Positions 47,103 through 55,776 of a stretch of 64,000 nt of DNA are shown here, piece by piece (within the stretch, counting starts at the first letter, position 1; every line of letters begins with the position of its first letter). A model generated the notes under the pieces. It was given only the letters and a program-made list of their open reading frames with translations. It was not told where the DNA came from and did no database searches. Where the stretch lies: contig RPGQ01000037.1 in NCBI GenBank assembly GCA_004193595.1, positions 178,827 through 242,826 of the forward strand, in the 5' to 3' direction. The DNA comes from Desulfobacteraceae bacterium Eth-SRB2. Its GTDB lineage: Bacteria > Desulfobacterota > Desulfobacteria > Desulfobacterales > UBA11574. A program made the position numbers and the translations under genes.

Positions 47103-47645
47103 ATGAATCCTATTGATATTATTGCTGAATTTTATCCACCCGGCACCAGAACCTATAACATTCTCGTACAACATGGAAAACAGGTGGCGGATAAGGCCGT
47201 AAGTGCCGCCAAAAATGTGTCCCACCTTAACCCGGATTTTAATTTTATTTGGGAAGCTGCCATGCTGCATGACATCGGCATTTTCCTGACCCATACTCCG
47301 GAACTCGGCTGTATGGGAGAACATCCGTATGTCTGTCATGGATATCTGGGAAGGGAAATTCTTGAAAGCAAGGGACTGCCCGAACATGCACTGGTGTGTG
47401 AACGGCATGTGGGTGTCGGCATAACTGCCGAAGAAATAAAGCGTCATAATCTCCCGCTGCCCCAACATGATATGGTTCCCGTCTCCATAGAGGAACAGGT
47501 CATTTGTTTTGCTGACAAGTTCTTTTCCAAAAATGGCAATCTGATTGTTAATGAAAAATCTGTTGAAGATATCCTGTGTCGCCTTGAGCCATACGGCGCT
47601 GACAAGGTAATTATTTTTCAGTCTTGGGTCCGTTTGTTTAAGTAG
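47103..47645 (+). CDS. HD-domain phosphohydrolase
   Basis: The 180-residue protein has an HD domain: VQHGKQVADKAV gives the first His, AAMLHDIGIFLT the HD pair, CHGYLGREIL and CERHVGVG later His ligands, and CFADKFFSK the final Asp. Substrate unknown. No clear ribosome-binding site precedes the ATG. It is followed by a strong terminator. Confidence 0.87.
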   Translation: MNPIDIIAEFYPPGTRTYNILVQHGKQVADKAVSAAKNVSHLNPDFNFIWEAAMLHDIGIFLTHTPELGCMGEHPYVCHGYLGREILESKGLPEHALVCERHVGVGITAEEIKRHNLPLPQHDMVPVSIEEQVICFADKFFSKNGNLIVNEKSVEDILCRLEPYGADKVIIFQSWVRLFK

Positions 47646-47811
47646 TAACTTCTCCAAAATTTATTGAGAGGTTACCGGTATTCTTCTTGACTTGCACCAA
47701 AGTTTTGTATATTGAATGAGAAAAAATTTGCCGATTTTTTTCTTATAGCGGCAATATACCAATATATAACATTGCGAAGCAATTTTATTAATTGAGTTAT
47801 GTAATAGGCTG

Positions 47812-47846
47812 AAAGCCACCCAGACTCATAGGGGTGGCTTTTTTAA
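47812..47846 (+). terminator. Rho-independent terminator after the HD gene
   Basis: AAAGCCACCC (from 47812) pairs with GGGTGGCTTT around CAGACTCATAG-type loop sequence, followed by six T. It lies 167 bp after the HD gene and 16 bp before pabA, so it could also act as an attenuator of pabA. Confidence 0.85.
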
Positions 47847-47861
47847 TTTGGGGATTTGGGT

Positions 47862-48488
47862 ATGGCCAAACTGCTTGTCATTGATAATTATGACTCTTTT
47901 ACTTACAACCTCGTCCAGATGTTTATGCACTATGATCTTGAAATCAACGTGTATAGAAGTGACATGATAACAATTGATCAGGTTGCGGGGCTCAAACCTG
48001 ACTATGTTCTCATCAGTCCCGGTCCCAAAGATCCCTCTCATGCCGGGATATCAATCGATTTAATTAAAAATTTTTTCGATAAACTCCCCATCTTTGGCAT
48101 CTGTCTGGGCATGCAATGCATGAATGAAGCTTTTGGCGGGCGTACGGTCCGCGCTCCGCTGCCCATGCACGGGAAAACCAGTATGATTCAGCACAACAAT
48201 TACGGCATCTTTCAAGGGATAAGCTCACCCTTTCCGGCTGCCCGTTACCATTCGCTGATGGTGGAATTTTGTCAGAGCGAACTTGTCATAACATCGCAGA
48301 GCCCGGAGGGTGTCATCATGGGAATGTCTCATCCTGAATTCCCCCTTCATGGGGTTCAATTCCATCCGGAAAGTTTTCTTACGGAAAATGGCTTTTTGCT
48401 TGTGGAAAATTTTCTTAACCTGGGACCCTTGACGATTTCGAATTCCGGTATGCGAAATGCGGATTTCAAAGAAAATATAATTCAATAA
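47862..48488 (+). CDS. pabA: Aminodeoxychorismate/anthranilate synthase glutamine amidotransferase
   Basis: The 208-residue class I amidotransferase releases ammonia from glutamine for its partner synthase. The catalytic Cys is in FGICLGMQCMNEAFGG, and the His-Glu pair in GVQFHPESFLT; the N-terminus LLVIDNYDSFTYNLVQMF is typical of TrpG/PabA. The start is ATG 47862 (not TTG 47856). Because the next gene is pabB fused to pabC, the folate role is favoured over tryptophan, though one subunit can serve both. A hairpin repeat separates it from the next gene. Confidence 0.9.
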   Translation: MAKLLVIDNYDSFTYNLVQMFMHYDLEINVYRSDMITIDQVAGLKPDYVLISPGPKDPSHAGISIDLIKNFFDKLPIFGICLGMQCMNEAFGGRTVRAPLPMHGKTSMIQHNNYGIFQGISSPFPAARYHSLMVEFCQSELVITSQSPEGVIMGMSHPEFPLHGVQFHPESFLTENGFLLVENFLNLGPLTISNSGMRNADFKENIIQ

Positions 48489-48507
48489 TATAGGAATTTC
48501 CTTTTTT

Positions 48508-48600
48508 GGACACAGATGAACACAGATGAACACAGATTAAAAAGTTTTTTAAATTATAAATAATAATATTATCTGTGTATATCTGCGAAAATCTGCGTCC
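48508..48600. repeat. CACAGATGAACACAGAT inverted repeat
   Basis: GACACAGATGAACACAGATG (from 48509) is repeated in tandem and is complementary to ATCTGTGTATATCTGCG and ATCTGCGTCC at 48571-48600. It forms a long hairpin between pabA and pabBC. Similar ACACAGAT repeats are widespread in bacterial intergenic DNA. Confidence 0.65.
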
Positions 48601-48614
48601 TATTTAACTTTATT

Positions 48615-50867
48615 ATGGAAGAAATCAAAAAAGCCGCCGGACATATAACCGGTATTTATACCGAGCATATTTCTCTGTCCGAACCGTTTATGGATTTTTC
48701 AGCCCGGTTTGCATCCATGCCCGGCACAACGGTTCTGATGAGCGGGGGTGATCTTGATTGTGCAAGATACCATATTCTCGGGGCAAAACCATGGCTGGTA
48801 TTTTCAGGACGGGGTCGTAACATGACCATCACGGTTGAAAATCAAACGTTTGATTTTATGGCCGACCCCTTTGATACCCTTGGCATGATATTAAAAGCCT
48901 TCCGCCTGAATGATCTTGACCCGGATTCATCTGATTTGCCCAAACCCATATATGCCGGTCTCCTCGGATACCTATCTTATGACCTTAAGGACTGCCTGGA
49001 AAAACTACCGCGCACATCCATAGACAGACTCTGCCTGCCGCATTTATATTTTATGGCACCGTCAATTATCGTTGTCCATGATAAAATCGATGATACCACT
49101 CGACTTTGTATACCGGAACGTAACTTTGCCGGAAAAAACAATTTGGGGAATGATCTCGATTCATTTAAACGTATCATTTCTGAAAGACCGCCTGAATATG
49201 GGAGTTTTAGAGGAGATGCCGGGGGATTTAAGTCTAATTTCACCCAGGCCGGTTACATGAATGCCATTAAGAAAATTAAAGAGTACATTTCAGCAGGAGA
49301 CATATATCAGGTCAATATGTCCCAGCGTTTTGAAATGGATGTTCAAGGAGATACGTTCAGTCTGTTTAAAACACTTTATAATAACAATCCGGCCCCTTTT
49401 TTTGCTTACATTCATGCAGGTGACCACCATATTGTTTCCACATCTCCGGAACGGTTTTTACTACAAACCGGCCAACAGGTTGAAACCAGACCCATTAAGG
49501 GGACACGGCCCCGAGGCAAAACACCGGTGGAAGATAAACAGCTTGGGCGGGAGCTAAAACAAAGCAAAAAAGATGATGCCGAACTTTCAATGATTGTGGA
49601 TTTGTTGCGTAACGACATTGGAAAGGTTTGCAGGGTCGGATCTGTCCGTGTAATGGAGCACAAAAGACTGGAAGCCTACCAGAATGTGTATCACCTGGTA
49701 TCTATTGTTGAAGGAAGACTGGATCAGGGCCGCGATTCTGTTGACCTTCTCAAGGCAACTTTTCCCGGCGGGTCCATCACAGGCTGTCCCAAGATCAGAA
49801 CCATGGAGATCATAGACGAACTTGAACCTGACCGGCGCCATATATATACCGGCTCCATCGGCTACATCAGTTTCCACGACACCATGGATCTATCCATAGC
49901 CATCCGCACCGCCACCATATACAACGGGCAAATGATCTTCTCGGTGGGGGGAGGTATTGTATTCGATTCTGATCCACTGGATGAATATGAAGAAACCCTA
50001 CATAAAGGCAGGACACTGATGGAGGTTTTTAAAGGAAAAGAAAAACAATTGGCAAATAAAGACTATGTCTGGATCAATGGCGCCCTTAAACCTTTGGATC
50101 AGGCCGGCATTCCGGTTACTGATCTGGGATTTCAGTACGGTTACGGGTTTTTTGAAACCATCCGAGTTGACCAGGGGAACCCCGGGCACCTCAACGCGCA
50201 TGTTGATCGATTTAACCATACCTGGGAACATCTTTTTGCTGAAAAACCGCCGGATTTGACCTGGGATGAAATTATCAATCAGGTGATTGTCCAAAACAGA
50301 CTGCTCGATGAAACCGCAGCCGTAAAGATGATCGCCACCAGAGGAGACAGGGAAACCCCTCCCTTTAACCACACCCTTCTGGTTACCGCCCGGCCATATA
50401 CCCATCGCCTGGCAAAAAAAAAGGTGAAAGGATTAAACCTGGCGGTATATCCGCACCCGCGCCAAATTCCGTTGGCTGATCATAAAACATTGAATTATTT
50501 ATATTACTTTCTGGCCGGAAAATGGGCCATGGCCCGAAACGCCGACGAGGCATTGATATTAAACCCGGACCATACGGTTTCGGAAACAAATACGGCCAAC
50601 ATACTGCTGATAAAGGACAATACCGTAACCAAACCGGTTTCTTTGCATGTGTTGCCGGGCATTATGGATACTGAAGTCTGTAACTTGTTCACCGGGCGGG
50701 GCTTTACCATAGAAAGTAAAAGAGTATTTTTAGAAGATTTGTTTATTTTTGATGAGATAATGATTACAAACTCTCTGATTGGGGCGGTGCCGGTGCTGAG
50801 CATAGACGGGAAAATGCTGCCCGAGCCTTCGGACCTGTGGAAAAAGATCAACGAGACCCTCCTGTAA
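48615..50867 (+). CDS. Fused aminodeoxychorismate synthase component I and aminodeoxychorismate lyase
   Basis: The 750-residue protein joins PabB and PabC. Residues about 1-475 form the chorismate-binding domain (KKIKEYISAGDIYQVNMSQR; TFPGGSITGCPKIRTMEIID), which makes 4-amino-4-deoxychorismate with ammonia from PabA. From about residue 485 the PabC part (DYVWINGALKPLDQAGIPVT, GFFETIRVDQG) is a PLP-dependent lyase giving p-aminobenzoate. The lyase part keeps DEALILNPDHTVSETNTANI. The protein thus performs both steps of pABA synthesis. It lies 126 bp after pabA. Confidence 0.92.
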   Translation: MEEIKKAAGHITGIYTEHISLSEPFMDFSARFASMPGTTVLMSGGDLDCARYHILGAKPWLVFSGRGRNMTITVENQTFDFMADPFDTLGMILKAFRLNDLDPDSSDLPKPIYAGLLGYLSYDLKDCLEKLPRTSIDRLCLPHLYFMAPSIIVVHDKIDDTTRLCIPERNFAGKNNLGNDLDSFKRIISERPPEYGSFRGDAGGFKSNFTQAGYMNAIKKIKEYISAGDIYQVNMSQRFEMDVQGDTFSLFKTLYNNNPAPFFAYIHAGDHHIVSTSPERFLLQTGQQVETRPIKGTRPRGKTPVEDKQLGRELKQSKKDDAELSMIVDLLRNDIGKVCRVGSVRVMEHKRLEAYQNVYHLVSIVEGRLDQGRDSVDLLKATFPGGSITGCPKIRTMEIIDELEPDRRHIYTGSIGYISFHDTMDLSIAIRTATIYNGQMIFSVGGGIVFDSDPLDEYEETLHKGRTLMEVFKGKEKQLANKDYVWINGALKPLDQAGIPVTDLGFQYGYGFFETIRVDQGNPGHLNAHVDRFNHTWEHLFAEKPPDLTWDEIINQVIVQNRLLDETAAVKMIATRGDRETPPFNHTLLVTARPYTHRLAKKKVKGLNLAVYPHPRQIPLADHKTLNYLYYFLAGKWAMARNADEALILNPDHTVSETNTANILLIKDNTVTKPVSLHVLPGIMDTEVCNLFTGRGFTIESKRVFLEDLFIFDEIMITNSLIGAVPVLSIDGKMLPEPSDLWKKINETLL

Positions 50868-51599
50868 CCCCTTAACCCGGGCAAGCCCGCCCTCCTGCCA
50901 AGGGGAGTAAGGCGGACGAGCCGGAACCAAAAATATTCGCCACAAAAACACTAAGACACAAAGGATCAAGTTGGTTCGCTTCGCTCACAGTTGGAATAAT
51001 GGAACAATGGAATGCTGGAATAATGGGTTCTGGGAAAATGGAAACGTGGGTTATGATAAAATTCATCTTGATAGAGAATTAAATAAATGAATAGCATCAT
51101 TTTAAGATCAACATTCCAACATTCCATGCACGAGTTAAATATTTAGGCTTCAAACCCCTATTATTTTCAATAGATTATAGAAATTCCGAAACGTATATTT
51201 ATTATTCTTTCTTTGCCTGCCCTGTTAACTATTGAAAAAAATTGACCCTTGGAAGGCCTTGTCTTAAACGTATCTTCTGCGGTATCAATAGATTGCAGTA
51301 TTACAATACGGCTCCACGATTTATGCCTTGTCGTGGTGAAACCAAGATCCCGTTATCGGGGTATATCCGGCCGATACAAGGCTTGCAGAATTTAGTACCT
51401 ATTTATTGAAATCACATCATGTGCAAACATGATGTGATTTCAATAAATAGGTACGAATTAGGTCGTAAACAAAATGGGCAAAATGTTTTATGTATTTGAT
51501 GTGGCATGTTCATTTAAAACGCTGTTACAGATAGCAAATGATGGTGCCAAAATGTCTACTTCGCGGACGGAAATGCCACAATCTTTTTCTCAGTCATGG
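50868..51599. repeat. Repeat-rich intergenic region
   Basis: No gene is supported in this 730 bp. It holds the GCCCGCC-type hairpin module (50880-50930), GGAATAATGGAACAATGG repeats (50993-51040) with a complementary ATTCCAACATTCCATGC at 51112-51130, and a degenerate TAGAAATTCCGAAACGT unit at 51177-51200. Further on are the stems CCACGA/TCGTGG (51314-51336) and CCCG/CGGG (51349-51360), and the perfect palindrome at 51395-51454. Confidence 0.65.
51395..51454. repeat. Perfect 60-bp palindrome with 28-bp arms
   Basis: GTACCTATTTATTGAAATCA begins the left arm (51395-51422), which is perfectly complementary to 51427-51454; the loop is GCAA. Two smaller stems precede it within 80 bp. It is not followed by a T-tract, so it is not a simple terminator. 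Confidence 0.95.
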
Positions 51600-51944
51600 T
51601 TAAAAATCCAGTTCATCGGACCTTTTGGAGGCTCGGACGCGTTTGGGCAGCCTTTTACGTTCGTTAAAAATCCCTACATGGTCCTGCTCGGGCAGGGCTA
51701 TTTTCAGGAGGTCCTTGTCAAGTCCAAGCGCCCAGAGCGCTGAAGCAAAGACAGACAAGGAGACACCCGGATCTCCCTTCTCAAGTCTATAAAGAGTTTT
51801 CCGATTGACGAACATTCGGGAAGACAATTCTTCCATGGTTATGGCACGACGCTTTCTGGCGATTCTGATACGTTCTCCCAATTGCGAAATGGTGTGGATG
51901 ATTTCAGGCGGAAGACTGTTTTGAGCAAGATTATTTTGTGGCAT
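51600..51944 (-). CDS. XRE/HipB-like helix-turn-helix protein
   Basis: The 114-residue protein has an XRE-type HTH (QLGERIRIARKRRAITMEEL then FVNRKTLYRLEKGDPGVSLS) followed by ALGLDKDLLKIALPEQD, resembling HipB-type antitoxins, which usually precede a HipA kinase. No intact partner follows: downstream on the minus strand MTEKKIVAFPSAK then stop is visible (51587-51546), so a partner may be broken. AAAGGGTGA precedes the start. The start codon lies within an inverted duplication at 51936-51986, probably an autoregulatory operator. Confidence 0.82.
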   Translation of the reverse strand: MPQNNLAQNSLPPEIIHTISQLGERIRIARKRRAITMEELSSRMFVNRKTLYRLEKGDPGVSLSVFASALWALGLDKDLLKIALPEQDHVGIFNERKRLPKRVRASKRSDELDF

Positions 51945-51986
51945 ATATCACCCTTTAAAAAATTTAATGGGTAATATATGCCACAA
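51936..51986. promoter_or_regulatory. 18-bp-arm inverted repeat spanning the HTH gene start
   Basis: TTGTGGCATATATCACCC (51936-51953) and GGGTAATATATGCCACAA (51969-51986) match at 17 of 18 positions as inverted copies around a 15-bp AT-rich centre. The left copy includes the start codon and ribosome-binding region of the HTH gene. It is a likely binding site for the gene's own product. Confidence 0.75.
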
Positions 51987-52081
51987 AAACATAAGGCGGT
52001 CAAGAGGGAATAGATAATAAATTGCGATAGGGTTGAAAAAAGGGAATATTTTTGGAAAAGGAACCCGTTACTAAAACGGCC

Positions 52082-52930
52082 CTATTTCAGTAGAATCCCC
52101 CGAGAAGGTTTAATAAGGCCGGAATCCTTTAGAAATGTTTCAATATCTCGCCAGAAGATGTCCCAACTTGGGGGGCAGTCGTTATGCCCGCTCTCATAGG
52201 TTATGATTTTGCCTTGTTTTGCTGCCTGGTAAAGGGTCATTCCATGGGAAAATGGAATGACCTCGTCGAATTTGCCGTGGACTACAAGAATGGGACCTTG
52301 ATAAGCGCGGACAATCGCAAGATTATCCCAGGGGTCTCTGACAAGGAAATCGGGAACCAGATATTTTGAGGCAAAGGATCGGACACTGATAAATGACGAC
52401 ATCAAAATAAGCGCCGCCGAAGGCCGGTTGGCAGCAAGTATGCAAACCGCGCCGCCGCCCACGGAACGACCCAGTAAAACAATTCTGGAAGAATCAACAT
52501 CCTCCCGCGTAACCAGCACATCGTAGGCACCGGTAAATGCTTCAGTGATGTTTTTTTGGCTGGGAGAACCCTTTGATCTTCCATATCCGGGATACTCTAC
52601 AAGCAATACCCCCATGCCGAGACGGTTTAGCTTTTTTAGTTCATGTGGCCAGAAGTCGATGAGTTCTCCGTTGCCGTGTGCAAAAATAACCGCCGGTGCC
52701 GGTTCTGTGACGGGGCCTGCAGTTTGCGGGAGAAACCATGTTTCGATTTTTCCGAAACTTGTAGCCACCCAGATCTTTTCCAGGCCGGGAATATTTTCAG
52801 CGTTAGAAGGGGGTTCTATAAGATGACGAGGAAACAGCATTCGCCGTTGCGTCAGGTAAAGAAAGCCGCAATAGACAAAATATAAAAAAAGTGACCATGT
52901 AACGATTTTAACCAGGATATTCATTTTCAT
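52082..52930 (-). CDS. Membrane-anchored alpha/beta hydrolase
   Basis: The 282-residue protein has an N-terminal membrane anchor (about residues 7-27) and an alpha/beta hydrolase fold: VIFAHGNGELIDFWPHE oxyanion region, nucleophile in LLGRSVGGGAV (G-x-S-x-G), Asp in VVHGKFDEVIPF and His in YESGHNDCPP. It resembles the ABHD13/ABHD17 type and YfhR-like proteins. The substrate is unknown; it should act at the inner membrane. Its start lies 16 bp from the NrdR-like boxes. Confidence 0.87.
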   Translation of the reverse strand: MKMNILVKIVTWSLFLYFVYCGFLYLTQRRMLFPRHLIEPPSNAENIPGLEKIWVATSFGKIETWFLPQTAGPVTEPAPAVIFAHGNGELIDFWPHELKKLNRLGMGVLLVEYPGYGRSKGSPSQKNITEAFTGAYDVLVTREDVDSSRIVLLGRSVGGGAVCILAANRPSAALILMSSFISVRSFASKYLVPDFLVRDPWDNLAIVRAYQGPILVVHGKFDEVIPFSHGMTLYQAAKQGKIITYESGHNDCPPSWDIFWRDIETFLKDSGLIKPSRGILLK

Positions 52931-52946
52931 ACTCTCTTTATTAAAA

Positions 52947-52993
52947 TCCCATATATTGTGTTATTTTCTTCTTGACATACAATATATTCCATG
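52947..52993. promoter_or_regulatory. Probable tandem NrdR boxes
   Basis: ATCCCATATATTGTGT (52947-52962) and ATACAATATATTCCAT (52978-52993) match the NrdR consensus ACACWATATATWGTGT at 13 and 12 of 16 positions by my count. Their starts are 31 bp apart, the three-turn spacing known for NrdR. TTGACA at 52974-52979 overlaps the second box. They lie about 290 bp upstream of nrdJ. Confidence 0.6.
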
Positions 52994-53280
52994 AAATAAA
53001 GAACCATCTTCTTTGTAATCCCAATAAAGAAATAGCGTGATTGTTCTTAAAAATCGTACTAAAACTTAACATATTATCAGATAAGAGTCACACTTTTTGA
53101 CAGACCTACTTTAAGAAATTTGTTCGTTTGGGTAGGTTTGTTTTTATTTTTGATACCAAGACCTTTGGGCCGGGCTTTATTACTTCCGGCAAAACAATTT
53201 GTTTGCGTATTTTTATACAAATGGTATTGATCAATATAGCTTCCACAAAATTCTGAAAACAACCATACAGGAGACGGGCA
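52994..53280 (+). promoter_or_regulatory. Long nrdJ leader with terminator-like hairpin
   Basis: If transcription starts near the TTGACA at 52974, the nrdJ leader is about 270 nt. It contains ACCTAC (53104-53109) pairing with GTAGGT (53132-53137), followed by a T-rich run to 53152, which resembles an attenuator. No cobalamin-riboswitch B12 box is evident. No convincing small gene is visible in it. Confidence 0.45.
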
Positions 53281-55767
53281 ATGGGTTCAAAAGGTAAAAT
53301 TTTAATTACGGAACAGGGAAGTTTCGATTTGACGAGCTACAAGTGGGATGATTATCTGTTTTCAGATAGCCTTACTAAAGAAAACCCCATTGAAACCGAC
53401 CAGGCCATGGATATCAGCCGATTTTTGCGAGAAGAAATCGCCGGCATGAAAAATCATACCATTACCATGCCGGTGGTAGATAAAATTATTCAGACCAAAT
53501 TGCTGGAATACGGCCTAAAAAAAATATCTCCGATTCGGCTGGATAAGTCCATGTTTGTAAAAAATGGTCTGAAACTTTCAGAAAATGCAAAAAATGTTTT
53601 GAACAGAAGATATCTTAAGAAGGACAACAAGGGCAGGGTGGTTGAGACTTCGGAAAGAATGTTCAAAAGGGTGGCCCGTCACATCGCAAAGGCCGAAAAA
53701 AAGTATGGTAGCGACACCGATGTAAATAAAATGGAAAACATTTTTTACAATATGATGACAGAACTTAAATTTTTGCCGAATTCACCCACACTGATGAATG
53801 CGGGACGCAGACTGGGCCAACTGGCAGCCTGCTTTGTTCTTCCCATTGAGGACAGCATGGACGGGATTTTTGATTCTTTAAAAAATGCCGCTATTATCCA
53901 TAAATCGGGCGGCGGAACCGGTTTTTCCTTTTCTCGTCTACGACCCAAAGACAGCAGGGTGGGAACAACCGGCGGAATTGCCTCCGGACCGGTTTCCTTT
54001 ATGAAAATCTTTAATACGGCAACAGAGCAGGTCAAACAGGGAGGGACTCGCCGAGGGGCCAACATGGCCATTTTAAGGGTGGATCACCCGGATGTCATAG
54101 ATTTTATTTACAGTAAGAAAAATAATAATGAACTGAACAACTTTAATATTTCGGTCGGCGTCACGGATGTGTTCATGAAAGCGGTTGCAAAACAAAGCAA
54201 TTACGACCTGATAGACCCCCGAGAAAATAAAAAGGTCGGAGAGCTGAATGCCGCAGAAGTTTACCAGGCGTTGGTGAAACAGGCCTGGAAAAACGGAGAT
54301 CCCGGCGTCGTTTTTTTAGACAGACTTAACCGGGATAATCCAACCCCTGAATTGGGAGAAATAGAGAGTACCAATCCTTGTGGAGAACAACCGTTGCTTC
54401 CAATGGAAGCATGCAATTTGGGCTCCATCAACCTGGCCAAGTTTGTTACGTATACTGACGGAGAACCGGTCGTCGACTACGAGGCCTTAAAGGATGTCGT
54501 ATTTTGGAGTGTTCGCTTTTTGGACAATACGATTGATATGTCCAAATACCCCCTTCCTGAAATCGACGAAATGGTTAGAGGTAATCGTAAAATTGGTTTA
54601 GGGGTCATGGGGTTTGCAGATTTGCTTTATCAGTTGAAAATTCCTTATAACTCGGAAAGGGCCTTTGAAATGGCCGAGGAAGTGATGGGTTTCATTCAAA
54701 AAGAATCCCACGAAGCCTCAAAATGTTTGGCTGAAAAAAGAGGGGTTTTTGAAAATTTTGATAAGAGCATTTTTAAAAGTAAAAAAGGATGTACCTATCG
54801 TAATGCCTCCACAACCACCATTGCACCCACCGGCACATTGAGCATAATTGCGAACTGCTCCAGCGGGGTGGAACCGCTTTTTGCCTTGAGTTTTGTCAGA
54901 AACGTTATGGATAATGACAAATTATTGGAGGTGAACCCCTTCTTTGAAAAAGTGGCTAAAGAAAGAGGCTTTTATAGTTCTGAGTTGATGGATACCATCG
55001 CCCTTGAAGGGGGTGTTCAGCATATCGAAGAAATACCGGAGGATGTTCGCAGCGTCTTTGTGACGGCCCATGATATATCTCCCGAATGGCACATTCGGAT
55101 GCAGGCCGCCTTTCAGAAGCACACCGACAACGCGGTTTCCAAGACGGTTAACCTGCCCGGTGACGCCACCGTTGACGATGTATTAAAGATCTATAATCTG
55201 GCTTACGAACTCGATTGCAAGGGCGTTACCATATACAGGGATGGAAGCAAGGAAAATCAGGTGCTTTCGATTGCAGCAGCGGACAAATCTGTTGACACTT
55301 CGATTGTCAGGATCAAAGAACGTCCGGAAACACTTGAAGGGTTCACGTCCAAAATGAATACGGGAATGGGCCAGCTTTATGTTACGGTAACCGAATTGGA
55401 CGGACACCCTTTTGAGGTGTTCGCCACCATCGGCAAATCCGGGCGATCCACCACGGCAAAGACTGAAGCCATCGGCAGGCTGGTTTCGCTGGCCTTCAGA
55501 TCCGGGGTGCGCGTGGAAAAAGTTGTGGAACAACTAAAGGGTATCGGCGGAGAACATCCTGTTTTTCAAGAAGGGGGCCTGGTTTTGTCGATACCGGATG
55601 CCATTGGCAGGGTCCTTGAGAAACGGTATTTGAAAGACGGATCTTATAAAAAGAAAAGATATGGCAACAGCCTCCTTGGAGAAATCTGCCCGGAATGCGG
55701 GAATACCATCAGCTTTGAAGAGGGCTGTATGATGTGCCATTTCTGTGGTTTTACCAAATGCGGATAA
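53281..55767 (+). CDS. nrdJ: Vitamin B12-dependent (class II) ribonucleotide reductase
   Basis: The 828-residue enzyme makes deoxyribonucleotides with adenosylcobalamin and works with or without oxygen. Active-site parts include ESTNPCGEQPLLPMEACNLG (radical Cys and Glu), the TTIAPTGTLSIIANCSSG loop, and AACFVLPIEDSMDGIF with a redox Cys. A TSCPD-like domain (about residues 680-770) and a C-terminal zinc-ribbon ICPECGNTISFEEGCMMCHF end the protein. A GGAGACGG site precedes the ATG. NrdR boxes upstream fit control by nucleotide levels. Confidence 0.95.
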   Translation: MGSKGKILITEQGSFDLTSYKWDDYLFSDSLTKENPIETDQAMDISRFLREEIAGMKNHTITMPVVDKIIQTKLLEYGLKKISPIRLDKSMFVKNGLKLSENAKNVLNRRYLKKDNKGRVVETSERMFKRVARHIAKAEKKYGSDTDVNKMENIFYNMMTELKFLPNSPTLMNAGRRLGQLAACFVLPIEDSMDGIFDSLKNAAIIHKSGGGTGFSFSRLRPKDSRVGTTGGIASGPVSFMKIFNTATEQVKQGGTRRGANMAILRVDHPDVIDFIYSKKNNNELNNFNISVGVTDVFMKAVAKQSNYDLIDPRENKKVGELNAAEVYQALVKQAWKNGDPGVVFLDRLNRDNPTPELGEIESTNPCGEQPLLPMEACNLGSINLAKFVTYTDGEPVVDYEALKDVVFWSVRFLDNTIDMSKYPLPEIDEMVRGNRKIGLGVMGFADLLYQLKIPYNSERAFEMAEEVMGFIQKESHEASKCLAEKRGVFENFDKSIFKSKKGCTYRNASTTTIAPTGTLSIIANCSSGVEPLFALSFVRNVMDNDKLLEVNPFFEKVAKERGFYSSELMDTIALEGGVQHIEEIPEDVRSVFVTAHDISPEWHIRMQAAFQKHTDNAVSKTVNLPGDATVDDVLKIYNLAYELDCKGVTIYRDGSKENQVLSIAAADKSVDTSIVRIKERPETLEGFTSKMNTGMGQLYVTVTELDGHPFEVFATIGKSGRSTTAKTEAIGRLVSLAFRSGVRVEKVVEQLKGIGGEHPVFQEGGLVLSIPDAIGRVLEKRYLKDGSYKKKRYGNSLLGEICPECGNTISFEEGCMMCHFCGFTKCG

Positions 55768-55776
55768 TAATATCTG

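Noticed and set aside
51474-51743. 89-codon plus-strand frame opposite the HipB-like gene
   Set aside because: It is antisense to a recognisable HTH protein and has no ribosome-binding site.
53077-53262. 61-codon minus-strand frame in the nrdJ leader
   Set aside because: No ribosome site, low complexity and overlap with a probable leader hairpin; nothing supports translation.
52994-53280. Cobalamin riboswitch upstream of the B12-dependent reductase
   Set aside because: No GCCACTG-type B12 box or matching architecture is visible.
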